Origin: SAR324 cluster bacterium
Lineage (GTDB): Bacteria > Bdellovibrionota > UBA2361 > JAAZON01
DNA: 8,690 nucleotides
Assembly (NCBI GenBank): GCA_012797725.1
Contig: JAAZON010000130.1
Location: 1-8,690, forward strand
Direction of reading: 5' to 3'
The notes under the pieces are model-generated. The model was given only the letters and a program-made list of their open reading frames with translations, ran no database searches and was not told the origin of the DNA. Of this stretch, positions 1 through 6,677 are shown piece after piece; the first letter of the stretch is position 1; every line of letters starts with the position of its first letter. The translations under genes and the position numbers were made by a program.

Positions 1-663
1 GCCCTTTTCGAAGCCAAAAAGTTCTGATTCAATAAGATTCTCTGGAATGGCGGCGCAATTTAGTGCAACAAAAGGGGCATCTTTTCTCTTGCTCCGCCTG
101 TGAATTTCACGAGCGATAAGCTCCTTGCCTGTGCCTGACTCCCCGGTAATTAGTACTGTTGTATCCTTTTCGGCAATCTGCTTAATCTGATCCAAAACTC
201 CAGACATTCCTGGTGAACTTCCAATAATGGTGCTGTATGCTCGATTATCCTCTCTCTTTGTCGTTGAAGTGCCTGCGGATAGTTCTGAACGGGAATTGTT
301 TTCAAGCAACCTGATTATTAAGGAGCTAAGTTCATCAATATCAAAGGGCTTGGTTATATAATCTATTGCCCCAAGCTTCATCGCCTCAACAGCACTCCTA
401 ATCGTCGTGGCTGCTGTCAACATGATCACGGGCGTGCGATTTCCCTTTTCTCTTAACTGCTTGAGGGTCTCAATGCCATCAAGCTTTGGCATCATCAGAT
501 CTAGAAGGATCAAATCAGGTGAGTTTCTCTCTATAGAGTCTAGGGCTTCCAACCCATCAGAAGCTGTGAGAATTTCAAAGTTCTGCTTTAACAGAAGGCG
601 AAGCGAGTCCCTAATTCCCGCTTCATCATCAACTATCAACAACTTCTTCTTTACTCCAGACAT
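1..663 (-). CDS. NtrC-family sigma-54-dependent response regulator (partial, N-terminal 221 residues)
   Basis: Translating the minus strand from the ATG at 661-663 gives an uninterrupted 221-residue frame that leaves the window at its left edge. Residues 1-120 are a receiver domain: acidic pair D12-D13, phosphoacceptor D55 in [13 protein letters not shown], switch T83 and K105 in the motif YITKPF. A short linker leads to a sigma-54-interacting AAA+ domain with Walker A GESGTGKE at 174-181 and [10 protein letters not shown] at 212-221, which directly precedes the GAFTGA sigma-54 loop in this family. The rest of the ATPase and the DNA-binding helix-turn-helix lie outside the window. In known members, phosphorylation drives oligomerisation and ATP-dependent opening of sigma-54 promoters. 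A purine-rich AGAGG lies a few bases before the start. The partner kinase and target genes cannot be told from here; the gene upstream is a decayed transporter. Confidence 0.95.
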   Translation of the reverse strand, partial: MSGVKKKLLIVDDEAGIRDSLRLLLKQNFEILTASDGLEALDSIERNSPDLILLDLMMPKLDGIETLKQLREKGNRTPVIMLTAATTIRSAVEAMKLGAIDYITKPFDIDELSSLIIRLLENNSRSELSAGTSTTKREDNRAYSTIIGSSPGMSGVLDQIKQIAEKDTTVLITGESGTGKELIAREIHRRSKRKDAPFVALNCAAIPENLIESELFGFEKG

Positions 664-665
664 CA

Positions 666-884
666 CACCTCTATCGTTAGTTTTCTATTCTGGAAAATAG
701 GTTTTGTGCAAGTACCAATAAATTCTTGGAGAGGCGCTATCTTTCCTGCTTCAAAGCGCCCTTGATATAAGATGCACACTTGTACAAATTTGTACCAAAG
801 AGCTTTCGAGAAATAGATCTGCAGTTGTTTCAGCGTGTTAGAACTTTCAGGACCGGAGCTCCTATCGCCAGTGTTCTCGAAATT
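666..884 (-). other. open frame without start codon ending at the regulator's ATG; possible gene-tail remnant
   Basis: On the minus strand a 73-codon frame stays open from 884 to a TGA at 663-665, which overlaps the regulator's start as TGATG, the arrangement typical of translationally coupled genes. The predicted tail is protein-like (YQGRFEAGKIAPLQEFIG, ending KLTIEV), but I recognise no family. It has no ATG, and its first part overlaps the livG fragment in another frame. It may be the 3' end of a gene that once preceded the regulator, or a chance open frame. Confidence 0.2.
782..795. promoter_or_regulatory. perfect 14-bp palindrome upstream of the response regulator
   Basis: GTACAAATTTGTAC is a perfect inverted repeat centred about 125 bp upstream of the regulator's start codon. 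It could be an operator for that gene. One 7-bp-arm palindrome of this kind is expected roughly every 16 kb by chance, so the position rather than the sequence is the argument. No convincing -35/-10 pair was found next to it. Confidence 0.25.
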
Positions 885-1168
885 TCAAGCAAGCGTTTCT
901 GGCCACCCGAAAGGCTTGTTCCCTTCTGCCCTAAGAAAGCGCTTAGACACCTACATCCTCGACGCAGCGGCTTGCTTCACCAAAATATTGCTTTGATTTA
1001 ACTCCCCAAGGAAAGAAGGTCTTATGCCAAGGGATATCACTTTCAAGCGCAAAAACCATATTTTCAAGAACACTCATCTAATGCAATATGCCAGATTCTT
1101 AAAACATACTCTCCCTATCCCTCTCCTCGCCCGCACAAAAGATGCAAGCCTATCGATTTCCTCCTCCC
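848..1168 (-). pseudogene. livG-type ABC transporter ATP-binding protein, internal fragment
   Basis: The minus strand encodes, in broken frames, the middle of a LivG/LivF-type ATPase of a branched-chain amino acid importer. The order is right for the family: RARRGIGRV (the RxGIGRTFQN Q-loop stretch), then MSVLENMVFALESDIPW (the 'MSVLENV' stretch) beginning at 1076, then VEDVGV, then the ABC signature SLSGGQKRLLEISRTLA with LSGGQ at 899-913. There is a frame break near 1075-1080 and a TAA at 943-945 with a second break just after VEDVGV. Walker A should lie upstream and is missing. The Walker B/D-loop (LLLDEP) that should follow the signature is absent: the similarity stops near 848. The fragment begins right where the IS630 remnant ends, so the gene was probably cut by that element. 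It cannot make a working ATPase. Confidence 0.75.
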
Positions 1169-1173
1169 ATAGA

Positions 1174-2223
1174 AGTATTCTTCCCTTCGTTATTGGCAGA
1201 AAACCACTAATGGCATTAAACGAATACTTCCGCCAACAGAGGTGCAATGCACAGAGCTTCTCAATAAGTTCTTCGACTGTCTTTGAAATATAGCCAGCAA
1301 AAAATCGCTCCTTAAGAACTCTCCATAGACCTCAATGGGATTGAAATCCGGAGAATACGCAGGCAAATAACACACTGTCATGTGATGCCAGTTTAACGAT
1401 GCATACTTGTGCCAGGAGGCATTATTGACAATGACAATGATGCGCTTGTCCGGGGCTCAGTCCTGGCAGTGTGCTTAGCAAGCTCATCAAGAAATGCTTG
1501 GAATACAACGTGGTCACAATGAGGAACCACTAGCGAGAAAAAGTCTCCACGCGCCGGATTAACTGCACCCACTACATCATATAGAATATGGTCGCCAAGC
1601 TAAGGTACTCTTGGTTTTGATCCTTTCTTGACCCACGTGCGCCTAGGACGAGGATCTCCCTCAAATCCAGCCTCATCGCCAAACCATAATGAATTCTTCG
1701 GATCTGAAACCAAAGCGCTTTAAGTCTCTCATGATACCGCCGCCTGTCTTCTTCATTCTGCCTCCTCGGCCAACGCCGAGGATAGCGAAGCACTATGTCA
1801 CTCTCTCACTTAAGTATCGCAGCAGCATCGAATATCCAAGCTCTTCCTGGTACTCCTTCTTCAGGTGACCGTGAAACTTTATGCCTGTCCAATGACACTC
1901 TCCCGCCAGCGCAGGCTCAAGAATAAGAGATACATATTCGCCCTTAAATCCCTCAATATCGATCTTTCGTGCACGTCCTGACTTTCCTTTCAATGCCAGG
2001 CCATCCAAACCCCTTTCGTTGAACGCTTCAATCCATCGCGACGTATCGTTCGTTCACTCTTGTCATTGAGGCGGCATACCCCTCGCCTCGTGAGTATCCT
2101 CGCTGGAGTTGCCTCAAGCGCTTGAAACCGAATGAATCCTTCTTTGGTCTGTGCACAATGCTTGGCAACAGCTATCTCTTCAGCCGTTGCATTCTCCCAG
2201 TGTATTTCCCGAAAGATTCCCAC
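1174..2223 (-). pseudogene. IS630-family DDE transposase, multiply frameshifted
   Basis: Joined across frames, the minus strand reads as one IS630 transposase of normal length (about 345 residues). The N-terminal helix-turn-helix region ends in SRWIEAFNERGLDGLALKGK. The DDE domain has a first catalytic Asp in WFGDEAGFEGDPRPRRTWV (codon 1675-1677), VIVNNASWHKYAS, and YLPAYSPDFNPIE with the third acidic residue at 1331-1333. Frame breaks lie near 2040-2065, 1795-1805, 1700-1710, 1445-1465 and 1328-1332, with an in-frame TAG at 1600-1602. The second catalytic Asp, normally in the motif DNAxxH, is Asn here (codon 1424-1426). Some relatives use a single programmed frameshift, but five breaks, a stop and a lost catalytic residue mean the enzyme is dead. 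Confidence 0.88.
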
Positions 2224-2261
2224 TCATAATTATATGCCACTGAATCAATGTTTTAGATACT
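1174..2261 (-). mobile_element. degenerate IS630-family insertion sequence
   Basis: The stretch contains a broken IS630-type transposase and lies between pieces of two different liv genes. The proposed ends are AGTAT at 1174-1178 and its complement ATACT at 2257-2261. Reading inward from both gives a rough match (AGTAT near the tip and GGCA about 20 bases further in), and a length near 1.1 kb as usual for the family. The terminal repeats are weak, and I see no clean TA target duplication, so the boundaries may be off by tens of bases. The presence of the element rests on the transposase, not on the ends. Confidence 0.55.
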
Positions 2262-2607
2262 CCCCTTTTCTTCGCTCCTTTGCGCTCATTACTTTTGAGG
2301 ACCGCTATAGAGTCGAAACAACATGCAACAATGCACTTGTCTTTATGAACGGATTAACAAAGACTCTCAATGATAATTCTGACAGGATTATTCAAATCCT
2401 AACTGTGCACAAAAAAGAGGAGAAAGGATTCATTCCCATTTTGATTGCGAAGAAATAGAAGCTGTAAGCTCCTACCATCATTATATGTCCGTGAGAAAAG
2501 TTCAGAATTCGAAACAGAGCGTATGTTAGAGAAATTCCGGCCCCAGCAAGCGCATAGATACTTCCTGTGATTATACTATTGATCAGGATTTGAGGAATAA
2601 TATCCGT
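2262..2607 (-). pseudogene. livH-type branched-chain amino acid permease, N-terminal fragment
   Basis: A minus-strand frame of about 71 codons (2395-2607) reads DIIPQILINSIITGSIYA and continues through ALFRILNFSHGHIMMVGAY. These are the two hallmark blocks of LivH permeases (N-G-x-x-x-GSIYAL and the RILNFAHG-x-x-xMxGAY loop), which sit in the inner membrane and pair with LivM and the LivG/LivF ATPases. It ends at a TGA (2392-2394). Weaker permease-like sequence (FVNPFIKTSALLHVVSTL) continues to about 2290 before another TAG and the IS630 remnant. There is no ATG at the expected start; the codon just before DIIPQ is ACG (2605-2607), which a single T-to-C change from ATG would explain. About two thirds of a LivH (usually near 290 residues) is missing. 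Confidence 0.8.
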
Positions 2608-2681
2608 GCCAGAATAACTTGCTATAAATGATGGTGTTTAATATCAGAGAATAGTTTCTTTTTTTTGACTCTTACAAGGGC

Positions 2682-4013
2682 TTAAGTATAATTTAAAGCC
2701 CTCCAGGCCTGCTCTCTCTGTTCTTTATCGGGATCCTCAATAATGCCATCCAAAACTACACGTCCTAAACGTTTATAAATTTCGTCAATGGGGGTGTTCT
2801 TTCCGTCCGGGAAAAGCGGATCAATAAAGTCTGGATGATACCTAAGCATGTGCTCAAGCACAGCGCGGTCGTGCTCTGATTTTGCAATAGTAGCCCAAAT
2901 ATTTCTTGCGATAAAACCAAAATCATTCATACCCCATTCGAGAAGCTTTTCAACGTACAATCCAGCCGCAAGCAACTCTTCGGGGGCCGGTGGACGCTCG
3001 AATTGGTATGAGCCCCCACTATTCCTCATCCTGTCTGCAATAAGTACTAGGTTGGTTACTAACTGAGGATTACAATGCTCAGAAAGGATTTTCCGTTCGA
3101 GTGTCGAGTCCAGATATGTCATCTTGATTGGATGACATCTTCTAAGCAGAGCTTCATCAATAGTGCGGTTGAAATTTTTTGTAAAAATCAGCAGCAAATT
3201 ATCGACTTTTGCATCAATTGGAGGTCTGGATTCAAGCCATATTCTTGCATCTTGAATTGGGCCAAGGAAGAAGGTGTCAATGGCAGAGTCCGGCTTATCA
3301 AGCTCGTCAATCAGTAGAATGACTGGATGATCCTGAGATCCTAAATACGCTCTTGATAGAATACCTAAGTTTAATAATTCCTCAGCGGTTCCAGATCCTT
3401 TTCCAACCATTGCGTTTGCAAGTGCCAAGGTCGATGGACTTTCAATTAGGTTCTGAGTCAGCATACCTTGATAGCAACTAAGGCACATCAATTCTGCACC
3501 GGTTATTCTTGCAAGAGATTTTGCAAGAAAACTCTTGCCGCAACCCGAAGGTCCCTCAAGAAGCAAGGCTCTAACTCTTTCTGAATGTGTATTCAAGACC
3601 AAGGCAATCTGCACAGCCAAGTAATGAAGGCACTGATAGCCAACACTAGCAAGCCTCTCTGCAAGGCTTTCAGGAGTGCCTATGTTTACAAGGCCGGATT
3701 TCCCATTAGTATCCCCGTCACCATTAATGCTTGAAGCAAAAATTTTCATCTCCTCAGATGTGCTTTCTTTTTTCTCTTTCTCCTTATTTTCGTCGTGAAG
3801 CCTTGCTGACTCCTTGAGCTTTTCAATTGGCCCTTGCTTAGCTTCTGTGTGATGAGGTCGTCTGTCCAAACGAATAAATACAGGTCTCTGAACAACATTC
3901 TGTTGTTTCTTTTCTAAAGCTCCGCCCTCCAAGGCTTTAAACTCTGCCCCTTCGATAACTTCATTAGGGGCTTTTAGCGCGCTTCCAGAAATATAGAATT
4001 TTTTCTTTTCCAC
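2682..4013 (-). CDS. MoxR-like AAA+ ATPase (AAA_5 type)
   Basis: This intact 443-residue protein has an ATPase core at about residues 115-330: Walker A GPSGCGKS (154-161), Walker B VILLIDELDK with D236-E237, sensor-1 N280 in FTKN, and the paired arginines R291-R292 in ALLRRCHP typical of MoxR-like proteins. The C-terminal part (about 340-443) is helical. The first 110 residues are an unusual lysine- and glutamate-rich, probably disordered extension. MoxR ATPases generally act as chaperones with a VWA-domain partner encoded next door, but no such gene is present: downstream is decayed liv DNA and upstream a kinase remnant. The start used is a GTG (4011-4013); an in-frame TAA lies six codons upstream and only an ATT precedes it, and the ribosome-binding site is weak. 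The substrate is unknown. No signal peptide or membrane segment, so probably cytoplasmic. Confidence 0.85.
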   Translation of the reverse strand: MEKKKFYISGSALKAPNEVIEGAEFKALEGGALEKKQQNVVQRPVFIRLDRRPHHTEAKQGPIEKLKESARLHDENKEKEKKESTSEEMKIFASSINGDGDTNGKSGLVNIGTPESLAERLASVGYQCLHYLAVQIALVLNTHSERVRALLLEGPSGCGKSFLAKSLARITGAELMCLSCYQGMLTQNLIESPSTLALANAMVGKGSGTAEELLNLGILSRAYLGSQDHPVILLIDELDKPDSAIDTFFLGPIQDARIWLESRPPIDAKVDNLLLIFTKNFNRTIDEALLRRCHPIKMTYLDSTLERKILSEHCNPQLVTNLVLIADRMRNSGGSYQFERPPAPEELLAAGLYVEKLLEWGMNDFGFIARNIWATIAKSEHDRAVLEHMLRYHPDFIDPLFPDGKNTPIDEIYKRLGRVVLDGIIEDPDKEQREQAWRALNYT

Positions 4014-4125
4014 TTTCTTTTCAATATGTTATCTCATTAGTTACAAGTCGAGTTTCACAAGATTCTCCTTGCTCTAACGATCAATCGGCACTGAAAGGGT
4101 CATTGCTTCAATAAAAAGACGAAGC

Positions 4126-4356
4126 TCAATGAGGAAGAAAGAAGCTCAAATAGGCTTCAGCCTGGCAATAATAAGAATGATAATAGCGATTATAATAGTA
4201 ATAATCTCCACCGCTTACATCAACATCATGAAGCACAACACCTGGTTGAGGAGACCCAACTGCTTTTGACCTGTTATGAGCATCCTTAATGACCTTCCTT
4301 AAGGAGATCACTCTTGTCGCTTTTAATTCCCAATGGCAATACTTCTTGGAAATCAC
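4126..4356 (-). pseudogene. C-terminal remnant of a Wzc/CpsD-type tyrosine autokinase
   Basis: The minus strand encodes LRKVIKDAHNRSKAVG, then GVVLHDVDVSGGDYYYYNRY and HSYYC. This matches the end of bacterial tyrosine kinases that control exopolysaccharide chain length: a helix, the strand 'GVVLNDVD', then a tyrosine cluster that is autophosphorylated. Everything upstream (membrane domain, Walker motifs) is missing, and other frames between 4357 and 4498 give nothing I can place. The frame opens with a GTG just after a TAG and runs past the usual tyrosine tail to a TGA. It could be expressed as a 76-residue peptide, but decay of a longer gene is the simpler reading. The identification rests on about 45 residues. 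Confidence 0.5.
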
Positions 4357-4498
4357 CTAGAGCGGCGACTGAAAAAGACACAACAAATAAGACTCTAAGG
4401 ATGCGACCACCTCGCCTATTGACACTAACAAGTCATTGCTCCAAGCACCTTTGACCCTTCTTTTGAAATTCTACATCATTTCTTAAAATGACTCTTTT

Positions 4499-5302
4499 TC
4501 AACCACCCACAGTCCGTGCATCATAAACGCAAACACCTCGAGAAGAGCCAACCATAAAAGAAATCATTGACTGCCCTGCCTTGGACTCGCCTATAATACT
4601 TGCCCCCTTATTAATGCGATCCTTGAACGCCCCTTTTGAAAGGAATATCATACGAAATAGCTTTCTAACCAAGGCTATCTCTGCTGCATCGAAGCCAGCT
4701 CTTTCCATCCCAATTTTGTTTATTCCTATGAGAGTTGCATGATCACCATGTGCAATGCAAAAAGGCGGGACATCCTTTGAAACCATTGCTCCAGCGCTAA
4801 TCAGACATAAATCCCCTAACCGAACAAATTGATGAATCCCGGAAAGGCCCCCAAGAATCGCCCTACTCCCAATTTGCACATGACCAGCCACGGCGACACT
4901 ATTGGCGAATATGTTTGAATTGCCTATTTTTGAGTCATGACCAACATGGCTATTAGCCATAAAGAGGTTCCCATTTCCAATTTCTGTGATCATCCCACCG
5001 CCTTCTGTTCCAGGCTGCAAGGTCACAAATTCGCGAATGAGATTTTTCGATCCTATAACTAGCCGACTCTCTTCTCCATGATATTTTAAATCTTGGGGAA
5101 TTGAGCCGACCGAGGCAAATTGAAATATTTTATTGCCGTCACCAATACTGGTGTTCCCTTCAATCACAACATGCGAACCGATTATGTTGTTTGCGCCAAG
5201 TTTTACATGTCGTCCTATGACACTGTATGGCCCAATAGAAGTTCCATCACCAATTTCAGCTCCATTTTCAACTATTGCCGTGGAATGTACTTGTATACTC
5301 AA
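4499..5302 (-). CDS. lpxA: acyl-ACP--UDP-N-acetylglucosamine O-acyltransferase
   Basis: The enzyme catalyses the first step of lipid A synthesis, moving a 3-hydroxyacyl chain from ACP to the 3-OH of UDP-GlcNAc in the cytoplasm. The protein is 267 residues, normal for LpxA. Residues 1-185 are left-handed beta-helix hexapeptide repeats (IGDGTSIGPYSVIG and similar); the rest is the helical C-terminus ending SSRGVCVYDARTVGG. Family motifs are FASVGSIPQDLKYHGE (62-77), IREFVTLQPGTEGGG (89-103), the catalytic-His segment NSHVGHDS with H122, AGHV (H141) and IHQF (H157). The position matching the E. coli acyl-chain ruler glycine (G173) is A170. The start is TTG (5300-5302): a TAA lies five codons upstream, no ATG or GTG intervenes, and the product begins exactly where the family does (IQVHSTAIV). 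It is the last gene of the operon, 72 bp after fabZ. Confidence 0.97.
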   Translation of the reverse strand: MSIQVHSTAIVENGAEIGDGTSIGPYSVIGRHVKLGANNIIGSHVVIEGNTSIGDGNKIFQFASVGSIPQDLKYHGEESRLVIGSKNLIREFVTLQPGTEGGGMITEIGNGNLFMANSHVGHDSKIGNSNIFANSVAVAGHVQIGSRAILGGLSGIHQFVRLGDLCLISAGAMVSKDVPPFCIAHGDHATLIGINKIGMERAGFDAAEIALVRKLFRMIFLSKGAFKDRINKGASIIGESKAGQSMISFMVGSSRGVCVYDARTVGG

Positions 5303-5374
5303 CTTCTTCTCACTTTATTACAAACATTGTGATGCCCAGAAATCTCTATTTTCAAATTCAAGAAGAGAATCCTG

Positions 5375-5833
5375 TCAAGAGGAGATCTCATCTGTTTCCA
5401 TAGCCATTAAAGTTCCGGTACAAACCACCTGGCCATCAACTTGAGCTTGTCCCTCCATCTCCCAAAATCCTCTTCGCCGCTTTTTAAATACCACCTCGAT
5501 CCATAGTGTATCACCCGGAACCACCTTCCTCTTCCAGCGAACTTTATCAGAACCTACAAAATAAAGATTCTTCTCTCTACCGGCTCCATTACTGGACATT
5601 TTAGAAAGTACACAACCACATTGTGCCATTGCTTCAAGAATCATGACCCCAGGCATTACCGGTAACGATGGAAAATGCCCCTGAAAGAAGGGCTCATTAA
5701 TTGTAACGTTCTTGATTGCAGTTATACTCACGTTCTCGACGAACTTGACCACCTTGTCAATCATCAAGAATGGGTAGCGGTGCGGAAGTATTTTTTGAAT
5801 TTCAACTGCATCGAATACGACTTCTTGACCCAT
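5375..5833 (-). CDS. fabZ: (3R)-hydroxyacyl-[acyl-carrier-protein] dehydratase
   Basis: FabZ dehydrates 3-hydroxyacyl-ACP to trans-2-enoyl-ACP in fatty acid elongation. It shares its substrate pool with LpxA, and the balance of the two sets lipid A versus phospholipid output, which explains their neighbourhood. The 152-residue hot-dog-fold protein has the N-terminal block LPHRYPFLMIDKV (17-28), the catalytic histidine H53 in FFQGHFPSLPVMPGVM, and the catalytic glutamate E67 in ILEAMAQ. Length and motifs are standard and no active-site residue is missing. The ATG at 5831-5833 is preceded by GAGGAG (complement of 5845-5850), about 11 bases upstream. The gene starts 59 bp after skp ends, with no lpxD in between as many Gram-negatives have. 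Confidence 0.97.
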   Translation of the reverse strand: MGQEVVFDAVEIQKILPHRYPFLMIDKVVKFVENVSITAIKNVTINEPFFQGHFPSLPVMPGVMILEAMAQCGCVLSKMSSNGAGREKNLYFVGSDKVRWKRKVVPGDTLWIEVVFKKRRRGFWEMEGQAQVDGQVVCTGTLMAMETDEISS

Positions 5834-5844
5834 AATTATTGTCG

Positions 5845-5850
5845 CTCCTC
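5845..5850 (-). promoter_or_regulatory. ribosome-binding site of fabZ
   Basis: GAGGAG on the minus strand, 11 bases before the fabZ ATG, is the clearest Shine-Dalgarno inside the operon. It contrasts with lpxA, which has only AGAAGAAG directly before a TTG start. Confidence 0.6.
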
Positions 5851-5892
5851 TAGAATTTTTCTATTCTTTCCTTTAGTTTATTGAACTTCGAG

Positions 5893-6432
5893 CTACTGTG
5901 ATAGCTTTTTACTGTCCAAAGCTTTCAAGACTTCGGGCGTAATATCCAACTCATCATTAACATAAAGCACGACCTGCGGATCCTTTTCCACCACAACGAT
6001 AGCGCCTTTTTGAGCCGCAACTTCATTAACAACTTTCTTGGCCTCAGTAACAACTTTCATTAATGAGGAATCTCTCATTTTTGCCATCTCCTGCCTCTCA
6101 TCGGCAAGGCTTCGCTCCAATTCCTTTTGCTTTTTCATAACTTCTTGTTTCTTCTGTTCCAGTGCATCCTTGGATAACAACGATGCCTGCTTCTCAACCT
6201 GCTCGCTCATTTCCTTCACTTGATTCGAGCGCTGTTGAAGCCTTACCTCTTTTTTCTTCGCCTCCGCTTGGAGATCGGATTGCGCCGCTTTACCCATGAT
6301 GGATTCACTAATCACTCGTTGCATATCGACAACAAGGATCTTTCCAGAAGCAGCCATGGCTGCCGATGAGATTCCAAAAAAACTCACAAAAGCAAAAATT
6401 ATTACCCTGCTTGGATGACTTCGATGACTCAT
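5893..6432 (-). CDS. skp: Skp/OmpH-family periplasmic chaperone
   Basis: The 179-residue protein begins with a Sec signal peptide: arginine-containing N-terminus, hydrophobic VIIFAFVSFFGISSAAM, likely cleavage after A27 (AMA|AS). The mature part has the OmpH signature KILVVDMQRVISES (31-44). About residues 45-120 form long charged Lys/Glu/Gln helices, the coiled-coil arms that clasp unfolded outer-membrane proteins. A beta/helix tail follows, with GAIVVVEKDPQVVLYVNDELDIT. Skp carries beta-barrel precursors from the Sec translocon to the BAM complex. The length suits the family. ATG at 6430-6432 has AAAGGA seven bases upstream. It is the first gene of the operon; bamA, its usual upstream neighbour, is not here. 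Confidence 0.93.
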   Translation of the reverse strand: MSHRSHPSRVIIFAFVSFFGISSAAMAASGKILVVDMQRVISESIMGKAAQSDLQAEAKKKEVRLQQRSNQVKEMSEQVEKQASLLSKDALEQKKQEVMKKQKELERSLADERQEMAKMRDSSLMKVVTEAKKVVNEVAAQKGAIVVVEKDPQVVLYVNDELDITPEVLKALDSKKLSQ

Positions 6433-6464
6433 TGTTTATCCTTTTTTTGAAAGATGATTCTAAA

Positions 6465-6493
6465 GTTATATTGAATACTTACCTAAAACTCAA
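6465..6493 (-). promoter_or_regulatory. sigma-70-type promoter of skp-fabZ-lpxA
   Basis: On the minus strand TTGAGT (complement of 6488-6493, 4 of 6 to TTGACA) and TATAAC (complement of 6465-6470, 5 of 6 to TATAAT) are separated by exactly 17 bases. Transcription would start near 6458 and give a leader of roughly 25 bases before the skp ATG. It is the best -35/-10 pair in the 245-bp divergent spacer and has no other obvious use. Confidence 0.6.
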
Positions 6494-6677
6494 GCTCCTC
6501 TTTTTAATACTCAAGAAAAGCCCTGCAAAGATTCATGCGAAACTGTTAAGTATTAGTAGAAGGCTTGAGAGCACTTAAAGATTTCCATAAATAACAGAGG
6601 GGTCTAGGGGATGATATTATTCATCATACATTGATATTTTTGCGTTTAGTCGTGTTGCTTCTTATCCAGGGACAGTC
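6494..6677. other. remainder of the divergent intergenic region
   Basis: No coding frame is credible here. It must contain the promoter of the rightward membrane-protein gene, but I found only a possible -35 (TTGATA, 6631-6636) without a matching -10. A small dyad GATGA-N6-TCATC lies at 6610-6625. Confidence 0.4.

Noticed and set aside
780..1293. Plus-strand open frames in the left gene-free region
   Set aside because: They are shadows of the livG signature region and the transposase C-terminus on the minus strand; their products look like no protein.
2132..2458. 108-codon plus-strand open frame
   Set aside because: It is antisense to both the transposase N-terminus and the livH fragment, which show clear homology on the other strand.
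2677..2702. Hairpin AGGGCTT/AAGCCCT overlapping the stop codon of the MoxR-like gene, considered as a terminator
   Set aside because: On the minus strand the stem is followed by a run of A, not T. On the plus strand the T-run precedes the stem. No gene would use it as an intrinsic terminator.
4476..4491. Hairpin TCATTT-N4-AAATGA just after lpxA, considered as the operon terminator
   Set aside because: The stem is six AT-rich pairs and, in the direction of lpxA, has no U-tract. The T-rich flank is on the wrong side.
5120..5444. Plus-strand frames over the lpxA start and fabZ end
   Set aside because: They overlap two well-identified genes antisense and have no ribosome-binding site or recognisable product.
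6366..6578. 70-codon plus-strand frame across the skp start and promoter
   Set aside because: It overlaps the skp signal peptide and the -35/-10 elements; the product is lysine/leucine-rich low-complexity sequence.
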